Shown: piece by piece, positions 1 through 9,207 of the stretch
How positions within the stretch are numbered: position 1 is the first letter of the stretch
How the letters are laid out: each line of letters opens with the position of its first letter
Source of the DNA: Clostridia bacterium
GTDB taxonomy: Bacteria > Bacillota > Clostridia > CAKSNL01 > HGM11501
NCBI GenBank assembly: GCA_900766735.1
Contig: CAAFWO010000018.1
Location: 1-50,197 of the forward strand
DNA length: 50,197 bases
Reading direction: 5' to 3'
The notes under the pieces: generated by a model
What the model saw: the letters and a program-made list of their open reading frames with translations, nothing else
The model's database searches: none
What the model was told of the DNA's origin: nothing
Position numbers and translations under genes: made by a program

Positions 1-20
1 ACACGACGCTCTTCCGATCT
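1..20. other. Illumina TruSeq adapter remnant
   Basis: The first 20 bases are identical to the 3' end of the standard Illumina TruSeq read-1 adapter, ending in CTCTTCCGATCT. The GH2 reading frame stays open through them, but the protein-like sequence (ending in a HLEW stretch) is only credible from about base 21. This is untrimmed library sequence at a contig end, not genomic DNA. Confidence 0.96.
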
Positions 21-1933
21 TTCCACTCAAGGTGCCTATATTTTTCCGTTTTTCTTTTTCCGAGGCTTTTGCCGTTTAACTTAAGTTCTACCTCTTCGCA
101 GTTTGTATATATCCAGATATTTACTTCCTCGCCTGCCTTTTTGTCACGGAGCGTCCAGTGCGGAAGCATATGTATCATCGGAGTGTCCAGCCAGTGGGAT
201 TGGTTCTGATAAAACGCGTCCTTCTTTTGCAGATAAAGGTCGATCGCTCCGGACTGGGAACAAAGGCGCGGCCAGACAGTCTCTCCCCTGTGTTCGAACG
301 CCGTCCACTGATATGCGCCCAGAATATATTCGCGTTCCATCATAAAGTTCCATGTATCTTCTCGGCTGAGCCACCAGTTATTCGTCCTCGTGTCATACGC
401 ATTAATATAGCCTTTGTCCGGACAGTCGTCACGGTACCAGCCTCTTGTCGTCCCCGTTGCACAGCATTCTGAAGAGAATACCGGAATCTTGGGAAATTTT
501 TCATGCAGAAGGTCAAATGTATGTAGATTATAGTTAACTCCTACCGCGTCAAGATAATCATAGACCGTCGCCTTCTCCGGCGAATTCGAAACAGCAGTCA
601 TAATTATTCTCGATTTGTCGAGCTTTTCTATCTCAGCCTTCAATGCACGGCAGATGTTTGCGCCCTGTTCTTTTACATGATAAGGCTCTTCGTTTCCGAT
701 TGACCAGAAGAAGACTGACGGACGGTTTCTGTCGCGCTTTACCATAAATTCAAGCTGAGCCTTTGCCTCGGGAGTCGAGTCGTACCAGCGTGTCTCCTCC
801 ATCACTATAAAACCGAGCTCGTCAAGCGCGTCCATTATCTCTGAGTTCTGCGGATAGTGGCTCGTTCTGTAGCCGTTCGCGCCCATCTCTTTAATCAGCC
901 CTATCTTATATCTGTTCACATTGTCGGAGACCGCTTTTCCCGTGAGTCCGCAGTCCTGATGCGCGCACACGCCCTTTATCTTAACGTGCCTTCCGTTTAA
1001 GAAAAATCCCTTGTCCGGATCGGCATAATACGTTCTGAATCCAGTTTTTGTTTCGTACTCATCGCAGAGCTCGCCATTTTTATAAAGCTTGGTGACAGCC
1101 TTGTATAAATAAGGTCTGTCAATATCCCAAAGCTCGGGGGTAAATTCGCAGTAATAGTTAAGATGCGCCTTGTCTCTCGGCAAAACCTCTCCCGTGCCTT
1201 TACACTCGACAACCGATTTTCCCGATTCGTCGAAAAATTCAGTCACAGCCTCTATATTTGCCTTTTCATAGCTTTCGTTAAATACCGAAGCTTCCACATC
1301 GACCTTCCAGTCGTTTTCGCGCGGTGTACCTTTTACGTAAACTCCGTATGTCTCGATCGCGACGCGGTCGGTTATTACAAGGTAAACGTCTCTGTATATT
1401 CCGCCGCCCTCATACCACCAGCCTTCGTGGTTTTGCGTATTCACATAAACGGCTAAAACATTGTCGCTGCCGAACACGATATAGTCCGTTATATCAACCT
1501 CAAAGCCGGTGTATCCGCAGAAATTGTGCGCCATCAGGCAACCGTTGAAATATACGGTCGCATTCGTCGCAACGCCGTCGAACCTCAACACATATCTTTT
1601 GTCCTTATCCTCGTCCGGGAATTTATAATGCTTTCTGTACCATACATTGTTATATTTAAAATACCCGAGTGCGTTATTCTCATTTTTATCCGGAGCGTGC
1701 TTTATCACATAGTCGTGAGGCAGTTCCACACTGTCCCACGCGTCGCGGCAGTTATATTCAACATTGCCGCGAAAGTCATCCGTTGCGTCGTTATAATAAA
1801 TTGACGCAGGCCCTCATTTCATCCGCTCGGTTTTCGACTGCATGTATAAAGGACCCTTTTTGTTCGGCGTCGGGCAATCTATGTCCCCCTCATGAAAAAG
1901 CCAGCCTTCGTTAAATAAAACTTCCTTCCGCAT
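21..1933 (-). pseudogene. Glycoside hydrolase family 2 protein (beta-galactosidase/beta-glucuronidase type), 3'-partial, with in-frame TGA
   Basis: The minus frame from ATG 1933 is preceded by a strong GGAGGAAGGAG site and stays open to the contig end (about 637 codons) except for one TGA at 1816-1814 (codon 40). The protein has the GH2 order: N-terminal sugar-binding jelly roll (LPHDY near codon 65, the GGGIYRDV stretch near codon 180), an immunoglobulin-like domain, then the TIM barrel. The likely acid/base is Glu415 in SIGNEEP and the likely nucleophile Glu489 in FSSECC, 74 residues apart as expected for GH2. It would hydrolyse terminal beta-galactosides or related beta-glycosides; the exact substrate cannot be read. 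The TGA sits between TERMK and GPASIYYN, where a Trp (TGG) would be a one-base change. There is no start codon with an SD just after it. Other genes here end in TGA, so this is a mutation or sequence error rather than an altered code. The 3' end is cut by the contig end. Confidence 0.82.
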
Positions 1934-1984
1934 TTTGCTCCTTCCTCCTATCTTTTTCCACACAATAATGAAGATATTTTTCTC

Positions 1985-2013
1985 ATTTTACCATAAGAAT
2001 GCGGCGAAATCAA
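1985..2013 (-). promoter_or_regulatory. Predicted sigma-A promoter of the GH2 gene
   Basis: On the minus strand, TTGATT (2013-2008) and TAAAAT (1990-1985) are separated by exactly 17 bp. They lie about 50 bp upstream of the GH2 ATG, with the SD in between. Confidence 0.65.
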
Positions 2014-2026
2014 CCCCTTAAAAGCA

Positions 2027-2773
2027 TTAATTTTCCTCCATTTCGCACATATAGCGCCAGAATCTTTTCGGCACGTGAGTCATGCGGCATTTTTCGTTTT
2101 TTCTCTCGGCAATCGAAACGGTTTTGTAAAACGATTTCCACATAGCGCAAAACGCTTTTTCATTTTCCGTTTCTTCGGGCTTAAAAAAGCTCTCGTAATT
2201 TATTATTTTAAGTTTTTCTTTATCCCATATCGCAGCTTTTTTCCTCTTAAGATCGTTTATCGCGAAATTAAGCCCCGAAAGGCGGTTTTTAAAGTGCGGC
2301 GCGATAAGCGAGATACAGTCCGTCTTCGGCGAAAACTCAGCATAATATATGCCGGCCTCACTCTCTCGAAAGCGCAGAAATCCGCGAAGAAGGTGCGCCT
2401 CGCTCCCTGTTTTTTCTGAAAGCTTCAAAACGTCTGTCACAGTCTTTTCGGCATAGAGATATTTCGCGTCGCGCCCTGATCTTAATACGATGACGATATA
2501 GTTAAAAATCAGCTTTTCCCTGCCTATACTGTCAGACAAAAAAGCCTTATATATCCTGTAAAATCCCAATTTGCCGATTTTTTTGACCAGCGATGCCATC
2601 ACGCGCTCGACCTTGTCCTCTTCTGTCCCGACCGTGAGAGTCTCCGCTCCTATAGCAAGCTGAAGATCGGAATCGGTGCATATATCCTCCAAATCATCGT
2701 GATTGAAATATACATAAAAAACCGCTGTCAGAAATCCGTAAAACGACCCGTCGTAAACATATATCTTTCCCAT
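2027..2773 (-). CDS. DUF4130/TIGR03915-type putative DNA metabolism protein
   Basis: This 248-residue protein starts with the family's MGKIYVYDGSFYGFLTAVF and has the expected length for the TIGR03915 (DUF4130-type) group. It has no signal peptide or membrane segment, so it is presumably cytosolic. Its ATG shares one base with the TGA of the upstream radical SAM gene (TGATG at 2775-2771), so the two are translationally coupled. In many Bacillota the same two genes are adjacent, and databases label the pair as putative DNA modification or repair. The biochemical activity is not established to my knowledge. The C-terminal part (RMTHVPKRFWRYMCEM) is the DUF4130-like end. Confidence 0.85.
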   Translation of the reverse strand: MGKIYVYDGSFYGFLTAVFYVYFNHDDLEDICTDSDLQLAIGAETLTVGTEEDKVERVMASLVKKIGKLGFYRIYKAFLSDSIGREKLIFNYIVIVLRSGRDAKYLYAEKTVTDVLKLSEKTGSEAHLLRGFLRFRESEAGIYYAEFSPKTDCISLIAPHFKNRLSGLNFAINDLKRKKAAIWDKEKLKIINYESFFKPEETENEKAFCAMWKSFYKTVSIAERKNEKCRMTHVPKRFWRYMCEMEEN

Positions 2774-4044
2774 CAGCGCGCCTCCTGCAAAAGAGGTGTG
2801 TCAAAAAGGCTCGTCTGCGTATAGCCGCCAAGTCTCGGTATCGCTCCGATCTCAAGATTCGTCCGCAAAAAGCTTTCTTTAAGCGGAAAATTATTCATAT
2901 AACGCCCTTTGACTGTTATGAAAAACTGCGCTCTTTTTAAGACAACTCCGATTCTTTTGAGCGCGCCAAAATCAAGGTGCGCCACGCGGCGCGACACACA
3001 TATCCTTTTCGCGCTCGTCACCCCGATTCCCGGGACTCTTAAAAGCATCTCATACGGCGCAGTATTAACATCGATCGGGAAAAGCGCAAGATTATTGACC
3101 GCCCAGTTGGCTTTCGGGTCTAAATTCACCGAAAAGTCCGGATACCGCTCATCCAATATCTCCGAGGCGGAAAAGCCGTAATAGCGAAGCAACCAGTCCG
3201 CCTGATACATTCTGTGTTCCCTCAAAAGCGGGGGCTTGGTATCGACCGACGGGAGCGCCGAATCGTCGTTCATCGGGATATACGCCGAATAGTATACCCT
3301 TTTAAGCGAATATTTTTTGTATAATCCCTCCGCGAGCCTCAATATTTTCAAGTCATTGTCCGGACTCGCACCGATTATCATCTGCGTGCTCTGCCCAGAC
3401 GGAATGAAATGCGGCGCGTGACGGTATATGGCAAGCTCATTTTTATTCACTTTAATGCCGTCAGAGATGAATTTCATCGGCCGCAAAATGCTTTCTTTCT
3501 TTTTGTCCGGCGCGAGTTTTTTCAATGAGTCCTCACTCGGAAGCTCGATGTTGACGCTCATTCTGTCCGCCAAAAGGCCGGCGCGGCGCACAAGCTCACT
3601 GTCCGCACCCGGGATCGCCTTAACATGGATATATCCGTTAAAGCGGTGCTTTTCACGAAGAAGGCGCAAAACCTCGGTCATTCTTTCCATTGTATAGTCG
3701 GGATCTTTGATGACTCCGGAGCTTAAAAAAAGCCCCTCGATGTAGTTTCGCTTATAAAATTCGATTGTCAGATTCGCGAGCTCCTCCGGTGTGAAGGCGG
3801 CGCGTTTAACGTCGTTTGATGCGCGGTTGATGCAATATTTGCAGTCGTAAATACAGTAATTTGTCATCAGCACTTTTAAAAGTGAAATACACCTTCCGTC
3901 CTGCGTGAAGGTGTGACAGCATCCTGCCGGCGCGGCGTTTCCGATTCCGCCCTTAATATTCTGCCTTCTTGAGCCGCTCGACGAACAGCTCGCGTCATAT
4001 TTTGCCGCGTCTCCGAGAATCAAAAGCTTTTCTTTAAGTTCCAT
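2773..4044 (-). CDS. Putative DNA modification/repair radical SAM protein (TIGR03916 type)
   Basis: A 423-residue radical SAM enzyme. The CxxxCxxC cluster motif is at Cys64, Cys68 and Cys71 (NYCIYDCKYC), with further cysteines upstream (Cys20, Cys42, Cys43, Cys52). A helix-hairpin-helix DNA-binding motif (LLRVPGIGVTSAKRI) is near residues 315-335. The combination of a radical SAM domain, HhH and a DUF4130-type neighbour defines the family annotated as a putative DNA repair/modification radical SAM protein, distantly related to spore photoproduct lyase. The ATG at 4044 is chosen over an ATG 27 bp upstream because AGGGAGG lies 6 bp before it and the conserved MELKEKLLILG begins there. A good promoter precedes it, and the next gene is translationally coupled. 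Confidence 0.9.
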   Translation of the reverse strand: MELKEKLLILGDAAKYDASCSSSGSRRQNIKGGIGNAAPAGCCHTFTQDGRCISLLKVLMTNYCIYDCKYCINRASNDVKRAAFTPEELANLTIEFYKRNYIEGLFLSSGVIKDPDYTMERMTEVLRLLREKHRFNGYIHVKAIPGADSELVRRAGLLADRMSVNIELPSEDSLKKLAPDKKKESILRPMKFISDGIKVNKNELAIYRHAPHFIPSGQSTQMIIGASPDNDLKILRLAEGLYKKYSLKRVYYSAYIPMNDDSALPSVDTKPPLLREHRMYQADWLLRYYGFSASEILDERYPDFSVNLDPKANWAVNNLALFPIDVNTAPYEMLLRVPGIGVTSAKRICVSRRVAHLDFGALKRIGVVLKRAQFFITVKGRYMNNFPLKESFLRTNLEIGAIPRLGGYTQTSLFDTPLLQEAR

Positions 4045-4073
4045 AGTGCGCCTCCCTGTATGCTTATACATAC

Positions 4074-4102
4074 ATTATAGCACACCATTATTTAAAATGC
4101 AA
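4074..4102 (-). promoter_or_regulatory. Predicted sigma-A promoter of the radical SAM/DUF4130 operon
   Basis: On the minus strand, TTGCAT (4102-4097) and TATAAT (4079-4074) are 17 bp apart. The predicted leader contains a small TGTATG/CATACA hairpin before the SD. The same TTGCAT-17-TATAAT form recurs upstream of folA and of the LacI-type regulator. Confidence 0.72.
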
Positions 4103-4122
4103 ACATTTGTTCTTATTTTTAT

Positions 4123-4158
4123 AAAAAAATTCAGGGAGAACATTCATCCTCCCCGAAT
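4123..4158 (-). terminator. Rho-independent terminator of the 2-oxoacid oxidoreductase operon
   Basis: In the minus orientation, ATTC-GGGGAG pairs with CTCCC-GAAT around a short loop (one mismatch), followed by a run of seven T. It begins a few bases after the stop codon of the gamma subunit. Confidence 0.8.
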
Positions 4159-4161
4159 CAA

Positions 4162-4691
4162 TTATTCCATACCCTTTTTAATGCACTCTAAGTTCACCTT
4201 TAAAAGGTCCGCCTTTTTCGGAGGAATGAGCTTGTTTAACGCCTTTTCCACCGTTTCGATGTCGAACATACCGGTCTCTTTTATGAGTGCGCCGATAAGG
4301 ATCATATTCGCAAGCTTCGACGCGCCCATATCGTTCGCGATCTTCGTCGCCGGGACTGCGAGAGCATCAACGTCGTCTCTCTTGACACCGCTTGCGATAA
4401 GCGTCGAGTCGTAAACTATAACGCCTCCTGAGGCGACCTTCTCTTCAAATTTATCGAGCGAAGGCTGGTTCATCGCAAAAAGCACCGTGGGCTTTGTGAT
4501 GAGCGGAGAGCTTACCGGCTCATCCGATAAAATGACGTGGCAGTTACACGTTCCGCCTCTCATTTCAGGGCCGTATGAAGGAAGCCACGAAAGCTCCTTT
4601 CCCGCGACCATTCCGCAGTAAGCTAAAAGCTTGCCGGCAAACAAAATTCCCTGACCGCCGAATCCGGCAAGTATTATTTCATGTGCCGCCA

Positions 4692-4692
<1 letters not shown>
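4162..4692 (-). CDS. 2-oxoacid:ferredoxin oxidoreductase, gamma subunit
   Basis: A 176-residue protein with the gamma-subunit signature AGFGGQGILFAGKLLA near the N-terminus and SYGPEMRGGTCNCHV near residue 45. The gamma subunit contributes to binding of the CoA substrate in 2-oxoacid:ferredoxin oxidoreductases, which convert 2-oxoacid + CoA + oxidised ferredoxin to acyl-CoA + CO2 + reduced ferredoxin. Its ATG overlaps the beta-subunit stop (TAATG), so translation is coupled. It is the last gene of the five-gene minus-strand operon and is followed directly by an intrinsic terminator. Subunit order and sizes match the VOR/KOR type; the true substrate (branched-chain 2-oxoacids or 2-oxoglutarate) cannot be fixed from the sequence. 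Confidence 0.9.
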
Positions 4693-5434
<742 letters not shown>

Positions 5435-5435
<1 letters not shown>

Positions 5436-6502
5436 TATTTAACGCCTCCCGTCATAGCATTGAGCTTGTCTAAAATTTCTTCGGGGCTCGGGATCATTCC
5501 GCCGGTACGGCCGAAGAACTCGACCGGAGCTTTTCCCTCAACCGCGAGGCGGACGTCTTCGATCATCTGCCCCATGCTCATCTCAACCGTCAAAAATGCC
5601 GAGACTTTATCTCTGTATTTCTCAAACGGCCTTGTATCAAACGGCCAGAGCGTTATGGGTCTTATAAGGCCGACCTTTAAGCCGTTCTCTCTCGCCTTCT
5701 TGATCGCCGACTTTGCGACACGCGCGATCGTTCCGTATGCCGCGATGATAATATCCGCGTCCTCGCACATATATTCTTCGGCTCTTGCCTCATTCTCGGC
5801 TACGGTCTCGTATTTTTTATAGCGCTCCACAACGAGCTTTTCAAGCTCATCGGGTGTTATGTAAAGAGAATTTATGATGTTTCTCTTTCTCTTCATTTTC
5901 GTTCCCGTCGTCGCCCAGGTCTTTTCAGGGAGCTTTTTCGTGCACTTGTAGTTTCCGAAAACGACCGGCTCCATCATCTGGCCGAGCATTCCGTCGCCCA
6001 TGATCATAACGGGCATTCTGTAGTAATCTGCAAGATCAAACGCCTCTTTTACAAGGTCGACCATTTCCTGAACCGAGGAGGGTGCTAAAACTATCAGATG
6101 ATAATCGCCGTGTCCGCCGCCCTTTGTCGCCTGGAAATAGTCGCTCTGTGCGGGCTGGATACCGCCGAGTCCGGGGCCTCCGCGCACGATGTTACAGATA
6201 ACGCACGGAAGGTCGCTTCCCGCGATATAGCTGATTCCCTCGGACTTTAAGCTGATTCCGGGGCTTGACGACGAGGTCATTACTCTTGCGCCGGCGCCTG
6301 CCGCGCCGTAAACCATATTGATCGCCGCAACCTCGCTCTCCGCCTGCAAAAACGTTCCGCCGATCTTCGGCATCTGCTTTGCCATGTATGCGGCAACCTC
6401 TGTCTGCGGTGTTATGGGATATCCGAAAAAGAAACGGCAACCGGACTCAATCGCCGCTCTCGCCAGCGCTTCGTTTCCTTTCATTAAAACCTTTTCTTCC
6501 AT
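5435..6502 (-). CDS. vorB: 2-oxoacid:ferredoxin oxidoreductase, alpha subunit (VorB-like)
   Basis: A 355-residue alpha subunit with the pyrimidine-binding domain typical of the VorB group: GNEALARAAIESGCRFFFGYPITPQTE at the start, TSSSSPGISLKSEG near residue 77 and RGGPGLGGIQPAQSDY near 107. The C-terminal transketolase-like part includes AAYGTIARVAKSAIKKAR and GLIRPITLWPFD. It pairs with the beta subunit to form the active site for oxidative decarboxylation of 2-oxoacids. AAAGGAGTG precedes the ATG. It lies 6 bp after the ferredoxin gene. VorB is the usual database name for this subfamily; branched-chain 2-oxoacid specificity is therefore inferred from homology rather than seen. Confidence 0.88.
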
Positions 6503-6508
6503 CCTTTT

Positions 6509-6715
6509 TCACTCCTTTACTTCGATTGCGCAGTCGGGGCAGATCATTGCACAGAAAGCGCATCCGATGCACTTCTCGCTGTCCGTCACCCCGGCGGGAT
6601 TATAGCCTTTTTTGTTAAGTTTTCCTGTGTCCAAAGCAACGATATTTTTAGGACAGACGGTAACGCAAAGGCCGCAGCCCTTGCATATCTCTTCGTTAAA
6701 ATAAGCTTTCGACAT
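6509..6715 (-). CDS. 4Fe-4S ferredoxin-type subunit of the 2-oxoacid oxidoreductase
   Basis: A 68-residue dicluster ferredoxin. The two CxxCxxCxxxC motifs are at Cys11/14/17/21 and Cys49/52/55/59, each ending in CP. It is the delta subunit that relays electrons from the TPP/FeS core to soluble ferredoxin. AGGAGGTAAAG precedes the ATG and overlaps the TAG stop of the upstream ATPase gene, so the genes are co-transcribed and probably coupled. A delta-alpha-beta-gamma order with separate small subunits is the usual arrangement for VOR/KOR enzymes in anaerobes. Confidence 0.93.
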   Translation of the reverse strand: MSKAYFNEEICKGCGLCVTVCPKNIVALDTGKLNKKGYNPAGVTDSEKCIGCAFCAMICPDCAIEVKE

Positions 6716-6726
6716 AACTTTACCTC

Positions 6727-7347
6727 CTACTGCATAATAATATATTTTTTCATTTTGAATTCATCGTCTTTAGCCAATTCCTCCATAACGGAGTTCCCGA
6801 AAAAGCGAACATTTAGCTTTTCACACGCTTCGCGGACGATTTTCCCGCCGTGCTCGATATGCCGCCTTTCGGTTTCGCCCATCAGGTTTGAATTGTTGAC
6901 AAGCGCCGTCACGCAAAGCCTTGATGCGCCTTCTATCGCGCGGACGGCATCTATTATTTTTTCGACCGAATCCGTCTCCGGCCTGAAAACATTGACAACG
7001 CAAAACACGTCCGCGTCGGCCCTTAAAAAATATTCGTGAAACCTTCCGAGCACAGCCGCACCGTCATCGTCACCGCCGACGTCAAGCACAGCGCCCTTTT
7101 CCTCGGAAAACACCGAATATATCTCCGGCGGCAGAGCCGGAATGTCGACATTCGTGCCGGCGTAATAAGGCGAAACGACCTTAATGCTTTCTTTGGTTAA
7201 TATTCCTTTTGCGTCATTCGTTCTGAAATACGGATTAACCGTGTCAAGATCCGCTATCATGCCGACCTTGTTTTTGATCGCGAAATTGACCGCGACCTCG
7301 GTTTTTCCGCTACCGTAATGACCGACAAACACATTGATTTTTTTCAT
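6727..7347 (-). CDS. P-loop ATPase/GTPase of the MinD/ParA-like class, first gene of the oxidoreductase operon
   Basis: A 206-residue protein with a Walker A loop GHYGSGKT at residues 9-16, the switch-like DLDTVNPYF and a Walker B-like VLDVGGDDDGA. The start at 7347 is preferred over the longer frame because GGCGGTG is 6 bp upstream and the P-loop sits right after the conserved MKKINVF. It is the first gene of the transcription unit, after a consensus promoter, and ends in TAG inside the ferredoxin SD. Nucleotide-binding proteins of this type are recurrent neighbours of ferredoxin oxidoreductase genes in Clostridia. A role in cofactor or FeS-cluster assembly is plausible but unproven. Confidence 0.8.
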   Translation of the reverse strand: MKKINVFVGHYGSGKTEVAVNFAIKNKVGMIADLDTVNPYFRTNDAKGILTKESIKVVSPYYAGTNVDIPALPPEIYSVFSEEKGAVLDVGGDDDGAAVLGRFHEYFLRADADVFCVVNVFRPETDSVEKIIDAVRAIEGASRLCVTALVNNSNLMGETERRHIEHGGKIVREACEKLNVRFFGNSVMEELAKDDEFKMKKYIIMQ

Positions 7348-7387
7348 ATTCACCGCCCCGGATGCTAAATAGCAGTCATTAAATAAG

Positions 7388-7416
7388 AGTATACCACAAA
7401 TAATTCCAAAGGTCAA
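7388..7416 (-). promoter_or_regulatory. Predicted sigma-A promoter of the 2-oxoacid oxidoreductase operon
   Basis: On the minus strand, TTGACC (7416-7411) and TATACT (7393-7388) are 17 bp apart, about 40 bp upstream of the ATPase start. Confidence 0.78.
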
Positions 7417-7485
7417 CACCAAAATTCGGTTATGGGCGCAGTATTTTTCGTTAAATATACTTTCGCCGAATTTTTTTCGGCAAAA

Positions 7486-9078
7486 CTATCCTCTCATCGT
7501 TTTAATTATTCCACTCGTTATACCTTCAGCCAATTTTTTCAAGAATGCGTCGTCCATCAGATTCGCCAGCTCCTCCTGATTCGTGAGGCACCCGCATTCG
7601 ACTATGACTGCCGGCATATCGGTTCGCCTTATGACAGCCATATTCGTTCCGTCGCGAAGCCCTCGGTCGATCGTGCCGGCGGACTTTACCATTTCGTCCA
7701 ATATGTTTTTCGCAAGCATCTTTCCTTTGGTACTTGTCGCATAGAAAAGCACCATCGAGCCCTTATATTCCGGCTGAGGAATGCTGTTATTGTGGATAGA
7801 GACAAAGAGCGCCGCGTTTTTACCGTTGGCAAATTCCGCTCTTTCGGCAAGGCCGACATAAATGTCGTCCGACCGGGTGAGCTCAACCTCAACCCCGTTT
7901 TCGCGGAGCATATCCGCCACCATCAGCGTGATTTTTAAGTTCATATCCTTCTCGTATGCCAAGACTTTTTCGCCCGACTCATCTTTGCCGAGGCTTCCGG
8001 GATCGGATCCTCCGTGCCCGGCGTCGAGCACAACGAGGTTTTTATTAACGGTGTTATTTTCCTTTTCTCCGCTCTTCCCGGGCGTTAGGATTACTTTGTT
8101 TTTCTCCGTCCTCACCGAAGCGGAGGACTTTAATGAAACGGTGAGAGTGTTCCCGTTTGTCTCTGCCGAAGAAACCAGGGAATCGTTTATTTTTATGCTT
8201 TCGTCCGCCATATTAACGTTCCCGACCGATATTTTGACCGTGTTATTTTCGCTCACCGCCGAAACTGACGCGCCGTCCGGGAAAATGAAGGTCTTTTCCG
8301 ATTCGCCCAAAAAGTCAAAATTCAGCTTTTTTTCATAGATCTTCACATTTACAACGCCGCTGTTATCGGCATAGATATAGCGAAGAGGGGCATCTCCCTC
8401 TAAAACGAAGCGGACATATCCGTCGTGCGAGCCGACTCTGACGCGCGAAACGCCTCCTTCAAAGCTTTCACCCTTGCCGGAAAGCGCCGCGCCCATTATG
8501 TCAAAAACCTCTCTGTCCGGATTTTGAAGCGTCATTTTCCCGATATTGTATTTACCGGACGCGGTGAACGACAAAACGTCGTGATCCTCTCTTTTTGAAA
8601 ATGTGACTTCTTTTATGATAATTTGGGGCGTTGCCGCCTCCTCTTTATTTTCGTTGTTATTATTTTTCATAGACACGCTGACGACCCTCTTTTCCCCATC
8701 CCACGAGACGGTCGCGCCGATCGATTCTCCCACAAAGCGGAGCGGAATCATTGTTCTTCCGTTGATTATCGCGGGCGGAACATCAAGCCCGACAGCCTTG
8801 TCCGAAACCACGGCCGTCCTGTCCCCGATCGTCATCGTTATCTTTATGCTGTTGTAATCGACAGTGACCTTTCTGGTCTCAGAGTCCCACGAGACAGAGG
8901 CACCCATCTCTTCAAAAAGTGCGCGCGCCGGAATCAGCGTTCTGCCGTTCTCAATCACGGGTGCCGGGTCGCAAACTATTTTATTTCCGTTTAAAAAAAG
9001 CGATATATCCTCGGCAAACGACGGTATTGCCGCTGATAAAAGCGCAATAAGCATCATAATACAAATAAATTTTCTCAT
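7486..9078 (-). CDS. Secreted N-acetylmuramoyl-L-alanine amidase with stalk and AMIN domains
   Basis: A 530-residue exported protein: signal peptide 1-22 (ends SFA), a copper-amine-oxidase-N-terminal-like stalk domain with two NGRTLIPAR/NGRTMIPLRF repeats (about 25-135), an AMIN-like beta domain (about 150-250), then a linker. An Amidase_3 domain follows (347-530). The zinc ligands and catalytic residues expected for the family are present: His355 (DAGHGG), Glu376, His429 (SIHNN) and Glu494 (VECG). It cleaves the bond between MurNAc and the stem peptide in peptidoglycan outside the membrane. Stalk and AMIN domains target such enzymes to the wall. The same stalk module ends all four large secreted proteins at 30-44 kb. 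It is monocistronic with a consensus promoter; the SD is weak (AGAAGAAAGA), with a small CGTG/CACG hairpin before the ATG. Confidence 0.9.
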   Translation of the reverse strand: MRKFICIMMLIALLSAAIPSFAEDISLFLNGNKIVCDPAPVIENGRTLIPARALFEEMGASVSWDSETRKVTVDYNSIKITMTIGDRTAVVSDKAVGLDVPPAIINGRTMIPLRFVGESIGATVSWDGEKRVVSVSMKNNNNENKEEAATPQIIIKEVTFSKREDHDVLSFTASGKYNIGKMTLQNPDREVFDIMGAALSGKGESFEGGVSRVRVGSHDGYVRFVLEGDAPLRYIYADNSGVVNVKIYEKKLNFDFLGESEKTFIFPDGASVSAVSENNTVKISVGNVNMADESIKINDSLVSSAETNGNTLTVSLKSSASVRTEKNKVILTPGKSGEKENNTVNKNLVVLDAGHGGSDPGSLGKDESGEKVLAYEKDMNLKITLMVADMLRENGVEVELTRSDDIYVGLAERAEFANGKNAALFVSIHNNSIPQPEYKGSMVLFYATSTKGKMLAKNILDEMVKSAGTIDRGLRDGTNMAVIRRTDMPAVIVECGCLTNQEELANLMDDAFLKKLAEGITSGIIKTMRG

Positions 9079-9115
9079 TTTCGTGTTTTCACGTCTTTCT
9101 TCTCGGTTTAAGTAA

Positions 9116-9144
9116 ATTATACTCTGTTATTAAAGAAATGTCAA
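9116..9144 (-). promoter_or_regulatory. Consensus sigma-A promoter of the amidase gene
   Basis: On the minus strand, TTGACA (9144-9139) and TATAAT (9121-9116) are separated by 17 bp. Both hexamers are perfect. Confidence 0.88.
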
Positions 9145-9207
9145 CGAACTAAAATATGTATTTTGAATTATTTATAAAATAAATGCAATACTAAATCCGG
9201 TGATATA

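Noticed and set aside
1814..1816. TGA read as an amino acid (altered genetic code or selenocysteine)
   Set aside because: Several intact genes here end with TGA, often in ATGA overlaps, and no selenocysteine insertion hairpin or family precedent is apparent in this GH2 position.
7440..7486. Terminator after the amidase gene
   Set aside because: A GCCGAA/TTCGGC hairpin exists, but it lacks a T-run in the amidase direction, so the call is not supported.
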